Made by a program: the position numbers and the translations under genes. From NCBI RefSeq assembly GCF_000237925.1, contig NC_031497.1:3217295-3281294 (forward strand): DNA of 64,000 nt, written 5' to 3'. The notes below the pieces were generated by a model. The model did not search any database. It was not told where the DNA came from and saw nothing but the letters and a program-made list of their open reading frames with translations. The DNA is from Schistosoma mansoni. Its lineage: Eukaryota; Platyhelminthes; Trematoda; Strigeidida; Schistosomatidae. This document shows positions 25,584 to 33,125 of this stretch, in pieces; the first letter of the stretch is position 1; every line of letters begins with the position of its first letter.

Positions 25584-28500
25584 ATATATATAACGTTGAA
25601 AGTTTAGACGGCTGAATTTTAAATCAGTGGTACGTAGACCTTGAAATGAATTTCAATACATTGACAAACATGTTTATTGTGTAAATTTTATTGTAAATGA
25701 CACATTTGTGTCAGAGCAAGAAGTATGAAACATTTGAAAATATTAATTGATCCACATCAGTATACAGTATACATGGAAATGATACCATCAAAACAGTTAA
25801 TTGATTGTAAACTGGCAAATGAAAACAGTAATCTTCTTTATCTCCCTTACCTCCAAATTACAAAGATATATGATAAAAAAGGTAACAAAATGTATATGAC
25901 CCAGAGTTCAGTAGTGTTATTGTTTACAACCGACAAACCACTGAGTAGTAACCAATGTCATGTATACCTAAGTCCCTCTTAGCGCTGATCGAATTCTATC
26001 TATCAAGTTGCAATGTGGCTACTTATCTAGATGACTCGACATCTCCCTCACTAAGTTTTGATGTAAGGTAATGATTCGACGTAGTCGACAGGAAACCCTG
26101 GATATATGTATCATGCTACTTAGCATTCATCAGCAAGCTGCACCTGTAATCTTGTAAGAGCCGATGCTCCCTAGTGAATTCGATTCCGTATCACTCAGCC
26201 TTCATAATCGCACATTATCACTGAGCTATCTCGACTGCTACTTCCCTTCTGTAGGACTGAGATGTATCATTTTTTCTTGATTTAGAAAAAAGTATTCAAA
26301 ACTTCATTACTTCTAATGAATCGTTGTTTCCCCTTTTTTTATACGATTAAAGTCAAATAAAATTTCTCTATTTGAATATTTACTCGTTAAAAGAAAATGA
26401 TGATCGCACAGTTAAAGTTAAATATTATATAATTCTTATCAATAAAATTCTTTTGGATACCAGCATATTTGATTTTAAACACATGGAATTTATTAATCAT
26501 TTTCAAATGATATCTACCTTTTATATAAACCGTTAGAATGAAATTACATTTTTGATAGAGATAAAATTAATTCTGTTGTAGTTATGATCACTATTTGAAT
26601 ATTGTTTCACTAAATTCTCAATTATATATGTATATTGTATGTGTGGGGGGGAGGGAGATTGAGTGAAAGAGAGAAAGACTATGATAGAAAATAAAGTACA
26701 AGCATTTACCATTCATTAAGGTTATGATATCAAGTACACACAGTTATTCAATTTTTGTACTGTTCATACTAGTCATTACAAAATATGAACATAAAATAAT
26801 ACTCATAAAGTATAAAGTTATGTTCATCAGAAATGATAGTTACTTAAAGTTTTCAGTCATCTATATGTATAAAAACTGATTGTTTTCAGGTGAAGCTATA
26901 ATTAGAATAAAGACTAAGTAAAGTTGAACTTTAAAAATGGTCCTACTTCAAGTTATAGTTCTTTTTTGTTGTTGTTTGTTATCAAATACTTAAATTATTG
27001 TATTTTTGTATTCTTCTATTTGTAAGCTATTCCATGATCAATAAACTGTTGTTATGTATTATACCTTTCTTAAGTTATTGTTACTTTGCTACTTACCTAC
27101 TACTTAGTCTTCTACATATTGTGTAGTTATGACCGTATTACAATTTCGTAAAGATGTTAATGTATGGTTAAGGTTGCACTCAATTATTATTGCATGAAAG
27201 ATTTATAAATTTCCACTGTATAATGAGAAGTTTCTAAATGCTCTATTGTGTTGTACCATGACTATCGCGCTAGAGCTACTGACCTATCTTAGCCTGAAGA
27301 AGTCGCTTTTCAAAGATATATATCACAAAATTACATATTAAAGCTTTGTAAATTTATACATTTCTCAGTATTAGTCCAAGTAGCTTGCGTTGTCATATTT
27401 TTCCTTAACTCCTAGTATGAATACATCTCTTTTCATTTCTGCATTCTGACTGATATTCTATGAACTTGACAAATGAATCGCATTCACCATATTTTGTATA
27501 TTTACACTATGTATATTTGTGCAACTTTTCTCTTCTTACAATTTCACAGGCAAAGTGTCATCAGTATTGGCCAGATCTCAATCATACAGTAAACTTTTCC
27601 GTTTCTTCAAGTCCTAGAATTTCACAGTCCCGTGGTTCAACAGATCTACAATTGAAAACTGTACGAGAGGAGGTAATCGTTAAGATTTTTTTTGGATTTA
27701 AAAGTCATCTCTTAGTCTGTTATTTTCATAGCACATTCTCTTTTAAAATCATATTGTATTGAACACTGAACGGTATTTTTTCAATCATTTAATATTGAAT
27801 ATGAAGTAAGATTTGACTTGTCCAACAAACAGGAATTTAACCTCTCGAAATAAAGTAAGAAAATATATGCATAATTATCAAGTTTCAAGCAATTCTAAAG
27901 ATCTGGATACATTGGTTGATCACAAACTAGGAACCAATATCCTAACTGAAATTTATCGATCAAGTCACAATGAATTCACTAATATAAGTGATACAATATA
28001 CTTCGTTCTATATTAGATGGCTATCGATTATTAATGTGAAACCCTAAATTGAAACTGTGTTAATCGATACTTATCATCAAAAAATATCTTTAGTTTTACT
28101 AGATTGGATTCAACCATTACTAAAAACCAGACAATTAAACATTTGTCACAACTAAGTTATATATCGGTGTAAAAATTCCAGTTTTACAGGAGATTAGTCA
28201 CCTGATTTTAAACGTTCTACGGATCAATTTCATTAATATGAAACAGTTAACAAATATGGATATTGCATGAAAGTTAAACACATTTTCTCATTAGTAGCAT
28301 TAGTCATGCGAATAGAAAATTACTTGCTTGTATTATATTTGATAAAATGTACCGTTTGTAACGTTGACAACTAATTTTCCCAGTGCCAAAAACTTATTTG
28401 TTTAAATGTAGTTGATCAGAAATCCTTGAATTATTGTTTGAGAATGCTAGTGGTCATTTCATAAATTTTTAAAGACATGATTTGAAGTTGATTTTCATTC

Positions 28501-31016
28501 GGTATTCGATGAGAAATATTTAAAGACTAAAACGCATTAGGCAGTTATTTTAACCCGGTTCGGAATTTATGAATAGTGTGTGTACCCATGACCAACATAC
28601 AGAATCAAGTCGAGGATATTTAGGTTTCACAGTAAAAACGATATCAATAATTTTGAAAGATATTACAACTCCCACTTATCATAGAGCTATTCATCTTCAG
28701 CCTAAAAACACTGAACAACTAAATAATCAGAATGATCTTATTTACTATTACTGATGATACAAACTTTATTGAACACCATTTTTGATTAAAAACTTCACCA
28801 TTACATTCTGATTTAATGAAAGGGATAGATTTTGGCCAACAGTTGAATCTAGAACGAGTATTCCACTCTATTTGGGACTCGTTTGCTGAATATACCTGCA
28901 TCCCAGTGTTTATATTTGCAGAGGGACATAAACCCAATACCTTCCACCTCAGTCACCCAACGCGTTATCTATTTAGTTACCGAGTCCAGATAACCACTAG
29001 CTTTTCCGGCGGGTCTGAATGCTTGTAAACATCAACAGAAAATTATGGGTTCAATTGGCTGCTGTTGTGTTGTGGACTAGACAGATTCCTAATGCTTCTT
29101 GGTTTTCAGTGGTGGTCTAGTTAAGATCATTTTGTGCTTTGAAAACGATGAAAATTGTACTTTAACAAAGAATTTTGATTTATCATTTATTTTACAATTT
29201 AATTTTATCCATGCATTTCATGTTTTAATCGGTACATATACACATATTTTCTGCTATTCACTTCAAATTAGATTATTAATGATATTGCTTATCGAGAATT
29301 TGATATATCTCAAATTCCTTCACATCGTGCCTCTTTACAATCAGTGTTAAGAAAACAAACAGAAACACGTCGTATTTCACAACTTCAGTATATTAGTTGG
29401 CCAGATCATGGTGTACCAAATGATACTGATCAACTTATATCATTTGTAGAACAAGTTCAACGAATTCGTGGCAAAAGTCAAACACCGATAGTTGTACATT
29501 GTTCTGCCGGTATTGGTCGAACTGGTGTACTAATTGCGATTGAAACATCAATTAATTTAATGGAATGTAATTATCCAGTCAAACCTTTGGAGTTAGTTCA
29601 ACGAATGCGTGAACACAGAGCTATGCTTATTCAAACCACTGTAAGCAAATGCATCATTCTTACTGTTATTATTATAAATTGAATTAAAATCTTTTTTCTC
29701 AGTTAGGAAAGGGATTGACCTATAAAATTTGATTAAACTACTTGATAATCACCTAAAACAAACCACTTAATTTATGAAACTAATTACTTAAAATACTTGC
29801 TGCCTGCTTTTAATATCTGGGTTATCTGTTCCTGCCATCTAGATATTTCAACAAGTTCTGTTTTTGTTTGTTTGTTTTAACACATCATTATGCCTATAAG
29901 TCGCATAACCTATTCAGGTGCGTTTGTGAAATGTTTACGACCTTTCTCTGCAAAACTTACAAAAAAGTACAATCATCAAAGACATCGTGGTAGCTGTCAA
30001 TATGCAATGAAAAGAATACAAATTATTCAGACGTTGATTCCTGAACCGCTAACATCTAACTGGCGATCACTCAATATTTATCATCAGGATCGATCAAGAA
30101 ATAAGAAAAGGAAACTTGTTGAAATACTTTGTGTTGAGAATTCTATATAGTACCAAAATATAATATTGAATAAAGCTATTAATTATAATTATAATAATAA
30201 ACACTTTTGAAAATTAAAATAATACCTGTTTTAAATAACAAACAACTGTATACTTATTTTCATTGGAAGCCAAATACTTTCATCACAAGACTCTAACAAC
30301 AGTTTAGAAATCTGATCAGATTAGTGAATATAATGAACTATTTCAATAGTTAGTAATCATCAATTCATGTTTTCAAGTATGAAACCATGGATCTTTCGAC
30401 AAAATTCCCCATTAGTAGTAGGTTAAAAATCGTCAAATTACAAAACATAACTAAATATAACTTGAAAAGACAGTTGATTGAATACTTATTCAGAATTTTA
30501 TAAGCCAACTTTCTTTATCAACTCATATCAGTGTAAACTTGTATGGATATTGATCAACGATTTAAATAAGTAGTTTCAACTCCAGCTTACCAGTCTAAAC
30601 ATAAACACATTAGACATCTTAACTTGATCTTGTTTTGATGTTGTTAACAGCTCAGATTAGAACAAAACAATTATTCAATACGAACTGATTTCATCTTATC
30701 CCCTCCATCTATTGATGCCAATTCATGATGAAAATTACTTTTGAACTATACACCACAAATATTTTTGATCTAAATGTTTACAGTCCATCAACATTACATA
30801 ATTAAATAATTCATATCAACTTAATTTATCAGTTTTAAGGAAAATTATACAGATCATTTTAAACAATTTAAATTTGGCCAATATCACTTCTATTGATTCA
30901 ATGAACTTTCTTTTAAATCAACTCAGTACAGATAACCTTGTATAATTTTCTTTCTTTTTTTTGAATTTAGGGTCAATTTCAATTTGTATGTGAAACTATT
31001 CTCAAGGTCTTTCATC
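2383..31016 (+). CDS. FERM-PDZ-type protein tyrosine phosphatase (PTPN3/PTPN4-like), exons 1-9 visible, 5' and 3' ends missing
   Basis: Nine exons with consistent GT-AG junctions and matching phases spell a PTPN3/PTPN4-type protein. They are PDZ (2383-2732, 4769-4838), a low-complexity linker (6895-7196), and the catalytic domain (8604-8694, 14047-14111, 23086-23232, 27550-27672, 29272-29640, 30971-31016). Key motifs are the substrate-loop [13 protein letters not shown], the WPD loop at 29398-29406 and the signature [10 protein letters not shown] with catalytic Cys codon 29500-29502. Family members dephosphorylate phosphotyrosine at the membrane-cytoskeleton boundary; the PDZ domain binds C-terminal tails of partners. 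The FERM domain expected N-terminally must lie upstream of the window. The last exon, after residue H-(C..), was not identified. Introns reach about 9 kb and carry many mobile elements. No active-site residue appears lost, so it is probably an active enzyme. Confidence 0.92.
2733..3635. other. Intron, nothing recognised
   Basis: AT-rich intronic sequence after the PDZ exon. I see no coding, RNA or clear repeat signal in it. Confidence 0.4.
3640..3800 (-). repeat. Degenerate hammerhead SINE copy
   Basis: On the minus strand a CUGAAGAG core, a GUCC/GGAC helix II, GAAAC and a GUC cleavage triplet line up in hammerhead order around 3690-3745. Helix I pairing is poor, so this is probably an old copy of the Sm-alpha-like SINE family seen elsewhere in the window. 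Confidence 0.5.
3823..4245 (-). mobile_element. LINE 3' fragment (C-terminal tail of an RTE-type endonuclease/reverse transcriptase)
   Basis: The minus-strand frame reads [20 protein letters not shown], then [25 protein letters not shown] and [10 protein letters not shown]. This is the characteristic C-terminal tail of RTE-like LINE proteins (W-I-G-H-x-L-R-K, then ALxWNPxxxRxxGRPK, then AQDRxxWR). Only the last ~100 residues plus some upstream sequence remain. This is the expected 5' truncation from target-primed reverse transcription. It lies in a phosphatase intron. Confidence 0.85.
4246..4768. other. Intron, nothing recognised
   Basis: AT-rich intron sequence ending in a T-rich tract and AG acceptor at 4767-4768. 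I see nothing else. Confidence 0.4.
4769..4838 (+). CDS. PTPN3/4-like exon: end of PDZ domain
   Basis: This 70-nt exon runs from an ATTTTAG acceptor to a GTG|GTAAGT donor. It encodes [20 protein letters not shown] plus KPSG, the last helix and strand of the PDZ domain (compare the VVLFIKAS and GELMLLVRPN pattern of PTPN4). It ends in phase 1, matching the next exon. Confidence 0.92.
5035..5300 (+). repeat. Degenerate hammerhead SINE (GCACUG subfamily)
   Basis: The copy carries a GTGGATGCGCACTGCTGAGG segment and a CGAAACG box about 30 nt later. It ends in the TTTCCAGGCTTTCAGTG and TTGATCGGTTCATGATTTCA tail shared with the better copies at 18.5 and 25.4 kb. The core has decayed. Confidence 0.65.
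5301..6894. other. Intron, nothing recognised beyond AT-rich tracts
   Basis: Long AT-rich intron with several poly-T runs. No supported gene or repeat was seen. It ends at the ATGCAG acceptor of the next exon. Confidence 0.4.
6895..7196 (+). CDS. PTPN3/4-like exon: PDZ-to-phosphatase linker
   Basis: The exon enters in phase 1 and ends GAA|GTAAGT in phase 0. It encodes a Ser/Asn/Asp-rich linker with a Pro patch ([10 protein letters not shown]), a basic [10 protein letters not shown] segment that could be a phosphorylation site (inference), and a final helix [11 protein letters not shown]. The helix corresponds to the ESGTVLVQFE start of the catalytic domain in PTPN4. Confidence 0.88.
7456..7725 (+). 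mobile_element. Partial solo LTR (family S, copy 1)
   Basis: Begins TGTAGTGAAC and aligns in the same orientation with the copies at 9790 and 45787 through most of their length, but its far end is missing. It is a fossil LTR with no internal region. Strand is arbitrary. Confidence 0.65.
8245..8430 (+). repeat. SINE B copy with a hammerhead-like core
   Basis: A tRNA-like 5' part (AGCTCTGTGATCACG, then GGATCGAATC) is followed by CTGACGAG, a short TGC/GCA helix, GAAA and ATGTC, then CCAGAGATTCCTGTCGAC. Related copies lie at 12.7, 26.1 and 33.2 kb. The order matches a hammerhead (CUGACGA, GAAA, GUC), though helix I is weak here. Confidence 0.6.
8604..8694 (+). CDS. PTPN3/4-like exon: start of phosphatase domain
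   Basis: A TTTCTAG acceptor and CCAT|GTAAGA donor bound 91 nt encoding [20 protein letters not shown], then [10 protein letters not shown]. The NRYRD motif is the conserved start of classical PTP domains and positions the phosphotyrosine recognition loop. Phase 1 at the end fits the next exon. Confidence 0.92.
8695..9789. other. Intron, nothing recognised
   Basis: First part of the ~5.3-kb intron. AT-rich, no coding or repeat signal I can support. Confidence 0.4.
9790..10092 (+). mobile_element. Solo LTR (family S, copy 2) with CTGT target duplication
   Basis: This ~303-bp unit begins TG and ends CA, and is flanked on both sides by CTGT (9786-9789 and 10093-10096). It aligns with copies at 7456 and 45787 in the same orientation. 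There is no internal coding region, so it is a fossil left by LTR-LTR recombination. The family is not identified. Confidence 0.7.
10676..10720. repeat. (TA)n microsatellite
   Basis: An uninterrupted TA dinucleotide tract of about 42 bp in the phosphatase intron. Confidence 0.95.
10721..12650. other. Intron with one degenerate SINE trace
   Basis: AT-rich intron. The only structure seen is a minus-strand SINE relic near 11285-11365 (ACGCGTTTCGTCTTATTTGG, the complement of a hammerhead core). No genes. Confidence 0.45.
12651..12935 (+). repeat. SINE B copy
   Basis: Shares TTTCCTGTTGACCACCTCCA and the GCCACATTGCAACTTGATCG segment with the family members at 8.2, 26.0 and 33.3 kb. The 5' half is heavily decayed. 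Confidence 0.6.
12936..14046. other. Intron with a degenerate minus-strand hammerhead SINE at 13455-13620
   Basis: The SINE relic shows AAGCAGTGCGCACACACGAC and a TTTCGTACTAGTATG box in the family order on the minus strand. A perfect short inverted repeat (TTTCGATAGTG and CACTATCGAAA) sits around 13958-13984. The intron ends at the AAACAG acceptor. Confidence 0.5.
14047..14111 (+). CDS. PTPN3/4-like exon: KxxxDYINAS segment
   Basis: A 65-nt exon encoding [20 protein letters not shown] plus VN. The D-Y-I-N-A motif is conserved in classical PTPs. It enters in phase 1 and exits AAT|GTAAGC in phase 0. It is followed by the largest intron, about 9 kb. Confidence 0.92.
14470..14640 (-). repeat. 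Hammerhead SINE copy (GCACUG subfamily), decayed
   Basis: The minus strand shows the CTGAGGAGTCCCATACTAG box with AAACGGCCGTTCAG after it, and the tail complementary to the GATCAATACTAGATCATCAT region. The GAAA box has decayed, so self-cleavage is unlikely. Confidence 0.65.
14641..15170. other. Intron with two faint SINE relics
   Basis: Weak minus-strand similarity to the hammerhead SINE at about 14850-14990 (GCACTGGACGGTTATTG) and plus-strand similarity at about 15000-15160 (TGTTGAAGAGTCCC). Nothing else. Confidence 0.4.
15171..15760. other. Locally GC-richer segment of unknown origin, possibly LTR-derived
   Basis: The base composition differs from the surrounding intron. It holds a TATAAATATT box near 15544 and a CT-rich CTCTCTCCTCTTCGCTTCC stretch near 15611. 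An internal unit 15179-15433 starts TG, ends CA and is flanked by ACTAC on both sides, compatible with a solo LTR. There is no convincing coding capacity and the evidence is thin. Confidence 0.35.
15761..17280. other. Intron, nothing recognised
   Basis: AT-rich sequence with short TA tracts near 16884 and 17043. No gene or repeat that I can support. Confidence 0.4.
17281..17525 (-). mobile_element. Penelope-like element fragment (GIY-YIG region)
   Basis: The minus-strand translation gives [20 protein letters not shown], then [20 protein letters not shown]. It matches GRTQRALSLRIREHVPAWLG of the copy at 1106-2017. The Y-I-G half of the motif is missing because the copy starts inside the domain. 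Downstream residues align only loosely and contain a stop. It abuts the palindromic SINE at 17526. Confidence 0.75.
17526..17850 (-). repeat. Palindromic Sm-alpha-like SINE with two opposed hammerhead units
   Basis: The left arm GCAAAGATGGATAATGGC and the right arm GCCACTGTCCATCTTTAC are near-complements bracketing a tRNA-like centre. The centre reads on the minus strand as box A-like TAGCTGAGTGGATAAC and a box B-like GGGTTCGAGTC. The left unit has a complete hammerhead (17559-17603). The right, antisense unit at about 17705-17750 has lost its core. It is inferred to be pol III transcribed. Confidence 0.75.
17559..17603 (-). ncRNA. Hammerhead ribozyme, Sm-alpha type
   Basis: On the minus strand the order is AUCUAG, CUGAGGA, GUCC-loop-GGAC, GAAA, CGCGCG, UC cleavage triplet (GUC), then CUAGAU. 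AUCUAG pairs perfectly with CUAGAU (helix I) and GUCC with GGAC (helix II). Helix III is very short, as known for the schistosome ribozymes. Every core nucleotide is present, so cleavage is plausible. Confidence 0.82.
17851..18475. other. Intron, nothing recognised
   Basis: AT-rich intron between two SINE insertions; nothing supportable. Confidence 0.4.
18476..18695 (+). repeat. Hammerhead SINE (GCACUG subfamily), well preserved
   Basis: The unit has a tRNA-like 3' half (CTGGTAGGTCCTGGGTTCGA, box B), a complete hammerhead (18563-18608), the linker TTTTCGATGGTTGTCTAGC, and the 3' tail AAAATTACTAAAATCTTCAC. The same tail is seen at 32.7 kb. Confidence 0.85.
18563..18608 (+). ncRNA. Hammerhead ribozyme in SINE
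   Basis: The order is GCACUG, CUGAGGA, GUCC-CAUAAUA-GGAC, GAAA, CGGCCG, UC (GUC triplet), CAGUGC. GCACUG/CAGUGC form a perfect 6-bp helix I, GUCC/GGAC helix II and CGG/CCG helix III. The core is complete. Predicted cleavage is after C18602. Confidence 0.85.
18696..20564. other. Intron with a faint SINE relic at about 19370-19560
   Basis: Mostly AT-rich with no genes. The relic retains GAAGGTTAAATG and ACCAGTGAAGAGTTC in the positions of the tRNA-like part and the hammerhead core, but is strongly decayed. Confidence 0.4.
20614..20653 (-). ncRNA. Hammerhead ribozyme in Penelope-like 3' terminus
   Basis: On the minus strand: GAAC, CUGAUGAG, a very short helix II, GAAA, AGAAUAUUCU, UC, GUUC. 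GAAC pairs with GUUC (helix I, which may extend through an internal loop to AAUU/AAUU). AAGAA pairs with UUCUU (helix III). The core is complete, with cleavage triplet UUC. Confidence 0.75.
20955..21000 (-). ncRNA. Hammerhead ribozyme in SINE
   Basis: The minus strand is identical in core and helices to the copy at 18563-18608: GCACUG, CUGAGGA, GUCC/GGAC, GAAA, CGGCCGUC, CAGUGC. All core positions are intact. Confidence 0.85.
21216..21415. other. Assembly gap (200 N)
   Basis: Exactly 200 unknown bases, a fixed-size scaffold gap. It falls in the right arm of a palindromic SINE inside a Penelope-like insertion, a structure that is hard to assemble. Confidence 0.98.
21687..21899 (-). pseudogene. 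Penelope-like ORF, C-terminal fragment
   Basis: The minus frame ends [20 protein letters not shown] followed by WPTSGST. It matches the NSRKPNLCIQKKYIQPLCLP end of the copy at 1106-2017. Only about 70 residues remain, without the nuclease motif. Confidence 0.75.
21986..22025 (+). ncRNA. Hammerhead ribozyme motif in the inverted Penelope-like terminus
   Basis: Same bases as the minus-strand motif at 20614-20653, here on the plus strand: GAAC, CUGAUGAG, GAAA, AGAAUAUUCU, UC, GUUC. It is antisense with respect to the ORF fragment and is therefore part of the inverted 5' repeat. Confidence 0.72.
22060..22405 (+). repeat. Palindromic Sm-alpha-like SINE with two opposed hammerhead units
   Basis: The left arm AGCAAAGATGGACAGTGGC is complemented by GCCACTGTCCATCTTTGCT at the right. 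The centre is tRNA-like on the plus strand (box A-like TAGCTGAGTGGATAACGCG, box B GGTTCGAGTCC). The antisense hammerhead (about 22165-22215) keeps CUGACGA and GAAA with one helix I mismatch. The sense one (about 22318-22368) keeps perfect AUCCAG/CUGGAU pairing but has substitutions in CUGA and GAAA. Confidence 0.78.
22406..23085. other. Intron tail, nothing recognised
   Basis: AT-rich. Ends with the TCTCACAG acceptor of the next phosphatase exon. Confidence 0.4.
23086..23232 (+). CDS. PTPN3/4-like exon: QGPLP to ERGR segment
   Basis: A 147-nt exon, phase 0 at both ends. It encodes [20 protein letters not shown], then [20 protein letters not shown] and SERGR. It matches [20 protein letters not shown] and VVMLTTQVERGR in PTPN4. 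These are core strands of the catalytic domain. Confidence 0.94.
23233..24995. other. Intron, nothing recognised
   Basis: AT-rich intron with poly-A/T runs near 24610-24630 and 24770. No gene signal. Confidence 0.4.
24996..25535. repeat. Palindromic hammerhead SINE composite
   Basis: The ends CATAGTTGCGAGCGTGAGTC and GACTCTCGCTTGCAACTATG are complements with small changes. The complementary arms continue through TCAATTGAAGCTAGACCATC and its mate. The left unit is a complete minus-strand SINE with box A and B. The right unit is a plus-strand copy starting near its box B (CTGGTAGGTCCTGGGTTTGA). Each carries a hammerhead-like core with decayed positions: the cleavage site on the left, the CUGA box on the right. 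Confidence 0.78.
25538..25582. repeat. (TA)n microsatellite
   Basis: A TA tract of about 40 bp directly after the SINE composite. Confidence 0.9.
25583..25910. other. Intron, nothing recognised
   Basis: A short 85-codon open frame crosses this stretch (25725-25982), but it runs into SINE sequence and has no family features. I do not call it. Confidence 0.4.
25911..26265 (-). repeat. SINE B copy
   Basis: On the minus strand: tRNA-like GAGATAGCTCAGTGATAATG and GGAATCGAATTCACTAGGG, then CTGATGAATGCTAAGTAGCAT, a GAUA in place of GAAA, AUAUC, and TTTCCTGTCGACTACGTCG. It is related to the 8.2-kb copy. The hammerhead-like core has decayed. Confidence 0.65.
26266..27549. other. Intron, nothing recognised except a purine-rich tract
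   Basis: AT-rich, with a G/A-rich stretch GTGGGGGGGAGGGAGATTG near 26642. It ends at the TTTCACAG acceptor. Confidence 0.4.
27550..27672 (+). CDS. PTPN3/4-like exon: KCHQYWP segment
   Basis: Phase-0 exon encoding [20 protein letters not shown], then [20 protein letters not shown] and E. K-C-H-Q-Y-W-P is identical to PTPN4. The Ser-rich insert after it is longer and more polar than in the vertebrate proteins as I remember them. Confidence 0.92.
27673..28799. other. Intron, nothing recognised
   Basis: AT-rich intron. Short open frames at 27813 and 28569 have no family features. Confidence 0.4.
28800..29140. repeat. Degenerate palindromic SINE composite
   Basis: The left part resembles the minus-strand Sm-alpha unit (TATTTGGGACTCGTTTGCTG, then ACCTGCATCCCAG). 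The right end resembles the plus-strand tail of the other subfamily (ATGCTTCTTGGTTTTCAGTG). The two opposed units appear to come from different subfamilies. Confidence 0.55.
29272..29640 (+). CDS. PTPN3/4-like exon: WPD loop and catalytic signature
   Basis: This phase-0 exon starts after AAATTAG and ends ACT|GTAAGC. It carries [19 protein letters not shown], then [20 protein letters not shown] and [11 protein letters not shown]. The WPD aspartate (general acid), the catalytic Cys, the P-loop Arg and the Q-loop QT all match active classical PTPs. An apparently open start inside this exon is not a real start, since the preceding codons continue the family sequence. Confidence 0.95.
29641..30970. 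other. Intron, nothing recognised
   Basis: AT-rich. An 86-codon open frame at 29890-30150 has no recognisable family. Ends with TTTTTTGAATTTAG before the next exon. Confidence 0.4.
30971..31016 (+). CDS. PTPN3/4-like exon: end of the phosphatase domain
   Basis: A 46-nt exon encoding [15 protein letters not shown] and one base of a split codon, followed by GTAAGT. It aligns to SQYRFVCEAILKVYEE at the C-terminal end of the PTPN4 domain. The short last exon that should follow was not found with confidence; one acceptor near 35840 would give only two residues before a stop. Confidence 0.9.
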
Positions 31017-31185
31017 GTAAGTTTTGTATAGAAAACTGAATTGTACATAAGTCAGTTATCTTAATAGCGGTTAATTTGATATTATTAGAATATTACTAGT
31101 TCTTATATTACTTATTGATTAAATCAATGGGAGATACAACCGAAATAAAGAAGTAAACAATGACAGATTTAAGGTCAACAAGAAC
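31017..31185. other. Intron or downstream sequence, nothing recognised
   Basis: AT-rich sequence after the last visible phosphatase exon. Confidence 0.35.
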
Positions 31186-31189
31186 CAAT

Positions 31190-31325
31190 CAACATCGAGG
31201 TCGACTGGGCAAGCTGTGAACCATATGTGGAGAAATTCGAACACTTCACTTCTACCTGAAGTTTATGCTGATGATGTCGTTCAGAAGAAAGATGAAAGCT
31301 CCGCAACCAAACCATCCAGTTCAGA
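31190..31325 (+). repeat. Dispersed repeat R (copy 1)
   Basis: About 120 bp with a GGGCAAGCTGTGAACCATAT segment and a CGTTCAGAAGAAAGATGAAA segment. It matches the reverse complement of 55110-55250 (AACATCACTACCACAAGATT region). It is a dispersed element of unknown class. Confidence 0.65.
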
Positions 31326-31779
31326 TAATAAAACTACATTAAAATTATAAACAAGTTAATTTGATTTTTAAACTTTTTATAAACATATTTTATGTCAAAA
31401 AGTTACTCGTCAATTGTTTGACAGTGAAAATGATATTAACGCGTCAAAATCTCTCAAAGTAACCGGAAATACAGAAGATTAAGACTCTATTGCACTTTTC
31501 CGAAGCCGTTGTTTTAAAAAGATTAAAATCAAATTCATGTTCTCAAAAAAAAACAGTTACCGATCTTGTTTCATCCTAGTGACCTCATTTTTAAGAGTTT
31601 ATTATGTAAGATTTTTCCACACGACTTTCATTATAATTTCCTATTTGCTGCTTCTTATGTGAGCTTTACTCAGCTAGTCAGTTATTCCAAAAATTAAATA
31701 ACCTATAACATCTACCTTTCATCTCAAAAATTTTGATTTGTCTCTTCTAGAACATTCATATTGTTAACCTTGAAATAAA
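31326..31779. other. Non-coding, nothing recognised
   Basis: AT-rich sequence without features that I can support. Confidence 0.35.
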
Positions 31780-32215
31780 CAACCGTTTAGATGACTTTTT
31801 TACTGGTACCTTGGGTTTGTGTAGACTGTTTATTATGTCCTGTAGCCCGTCAAATATCATGTGACAAAATCGCTAATCAGAACACTGACTCATTTGACGT
31901 TGTCCCTGTGCCGAACCAATGATGCGCTAACCAGCACGAGCAGCCTAAAGTCAACTATGAGTCCTTATTGGTCCTCTGCATCACAACATCTCGCCTAGCC
32001 CAATCCGTTCGGTCCGGAATACAATATCAGCCTCCGCTGTGTGGTTTCTATACAAAAAAAATCAGACAGCATCACTCCATAAAATGAAAAATAATAGTTA
32101 TACAAGATCGAGCGAAAAGTGTTTGTGAGTATGCAAGATCGGGATAAATAGATTGGGAACAACTTGAGAATGGTAGATTGTATAACGGTAGCCAATAGGT
32201 CAAATGAAAGCTTAT
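31780..32215. other. GC-richer island of unknown nature
   Basis: Composition rises sharply (AGCACGAGCAGCC, CTCGCCTAGCCCAATCCG) relative to the flanks. There is no ORF of interest. It may be the remnant of a mobile element or an LTR, but I could not find matching ends. Confidence 0.35.
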
Positions 32216-32344
32216 GATAAGAGGAATACGAATATTTATGTAATTACTCAATATTTATCCAATAAGATTATATGTAATAATAGTCCACAAATAATTACCA
32301 GCATTTACCATTCATTTATTCTTCGTTCGGATATAACACTGTTG

Positions 32345-32765
32345 GATTCCCATAGTTTGCATCAAGGACTGATCTTAGCTAAAAACCACTAAAAACCGTG
32401 ATACACTGAACGCCTTTTTCATATTAGTATGCAACTCCCCATAATCAGACGAACATTACTAATGTTAATGAGTAGTAGTCACCTGTTATCATGGACTAAC
32501 CGAAGTTAGAAGTATTGGCCATTAATTGACGACTCAACAGTACGGAGGTTGAACACTCACCGTGAGTCCTGAAGGTCTTGGGTTCGATTCTTAATAGGGC
32601 CTTAGATACACATCACTGAGAAGTTCCATACGAGGACAAAACAGTTGTCCACAACTTCCTGGTTTCCGATGTTTGAATAAACAGAATCAACTCGTTTTGT
32701 GGAAATCTAAATTTAATAATCTCCACAAAACCTTATAATAATATCTGATAAATGGACTTGTTTTC
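32345..32765. repeat. Degenerate palindromic SINE composite
   Basis: The left part (about 32345-32460) resembles the minus-strand SINE. The right part (32480-32760) is a plus-strand copy: GTCTTGGGTTCGATTCTTAA box B, CTGAGAAG core, a CAAAAC box, then the tail AATCTCCACAAAACCTTAT. All hammerhead cores have decayed. Confidence 0.6.
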
Positions 32766-33125
32766 TTCTCCCTACAAAAATTTTGGTTTTTCATCTTCAT
32801 CTTCTTTCATTATCTTGTTTGTCTTCTTCAATGTGATCATGTTTACTCGTTAACATATTTCTCTAGCTTGTCTTCTCCCTTTTTTTCTCTATACTAACAC
32901 ACACATTAACATTCGTCTAACTCGAAATATCTGCGCTAATTAACATTAATTTCAATATCGTATATGTGATTTAGTTTTAATAACAAATGTTATTGTAATT
33001 GTTGTTTAAATTAGTGTTACTAATTATGATTCCTTCAGTTCATGTAATATGTATTTTTTTCGCTTACTATCTTTGTATTCTTCCATAATTAATGTTGAAT
33101 AAAATTACTTCCTCAGAATATACTG
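32766..33125. other. Non-coding, nothing recognised
   Basis: AT-rich, CT-tract-bearing sequence between SINE copies; no supported feature. Confidence 0.35.

Noticed and set aside
29344-29682. Independent small phosphatase gene starting inside the catalytic exon
   Set aside because: The codons before the apparent start continue the family sequence back to a splice acceptor at 29271, so this is an internal exon.
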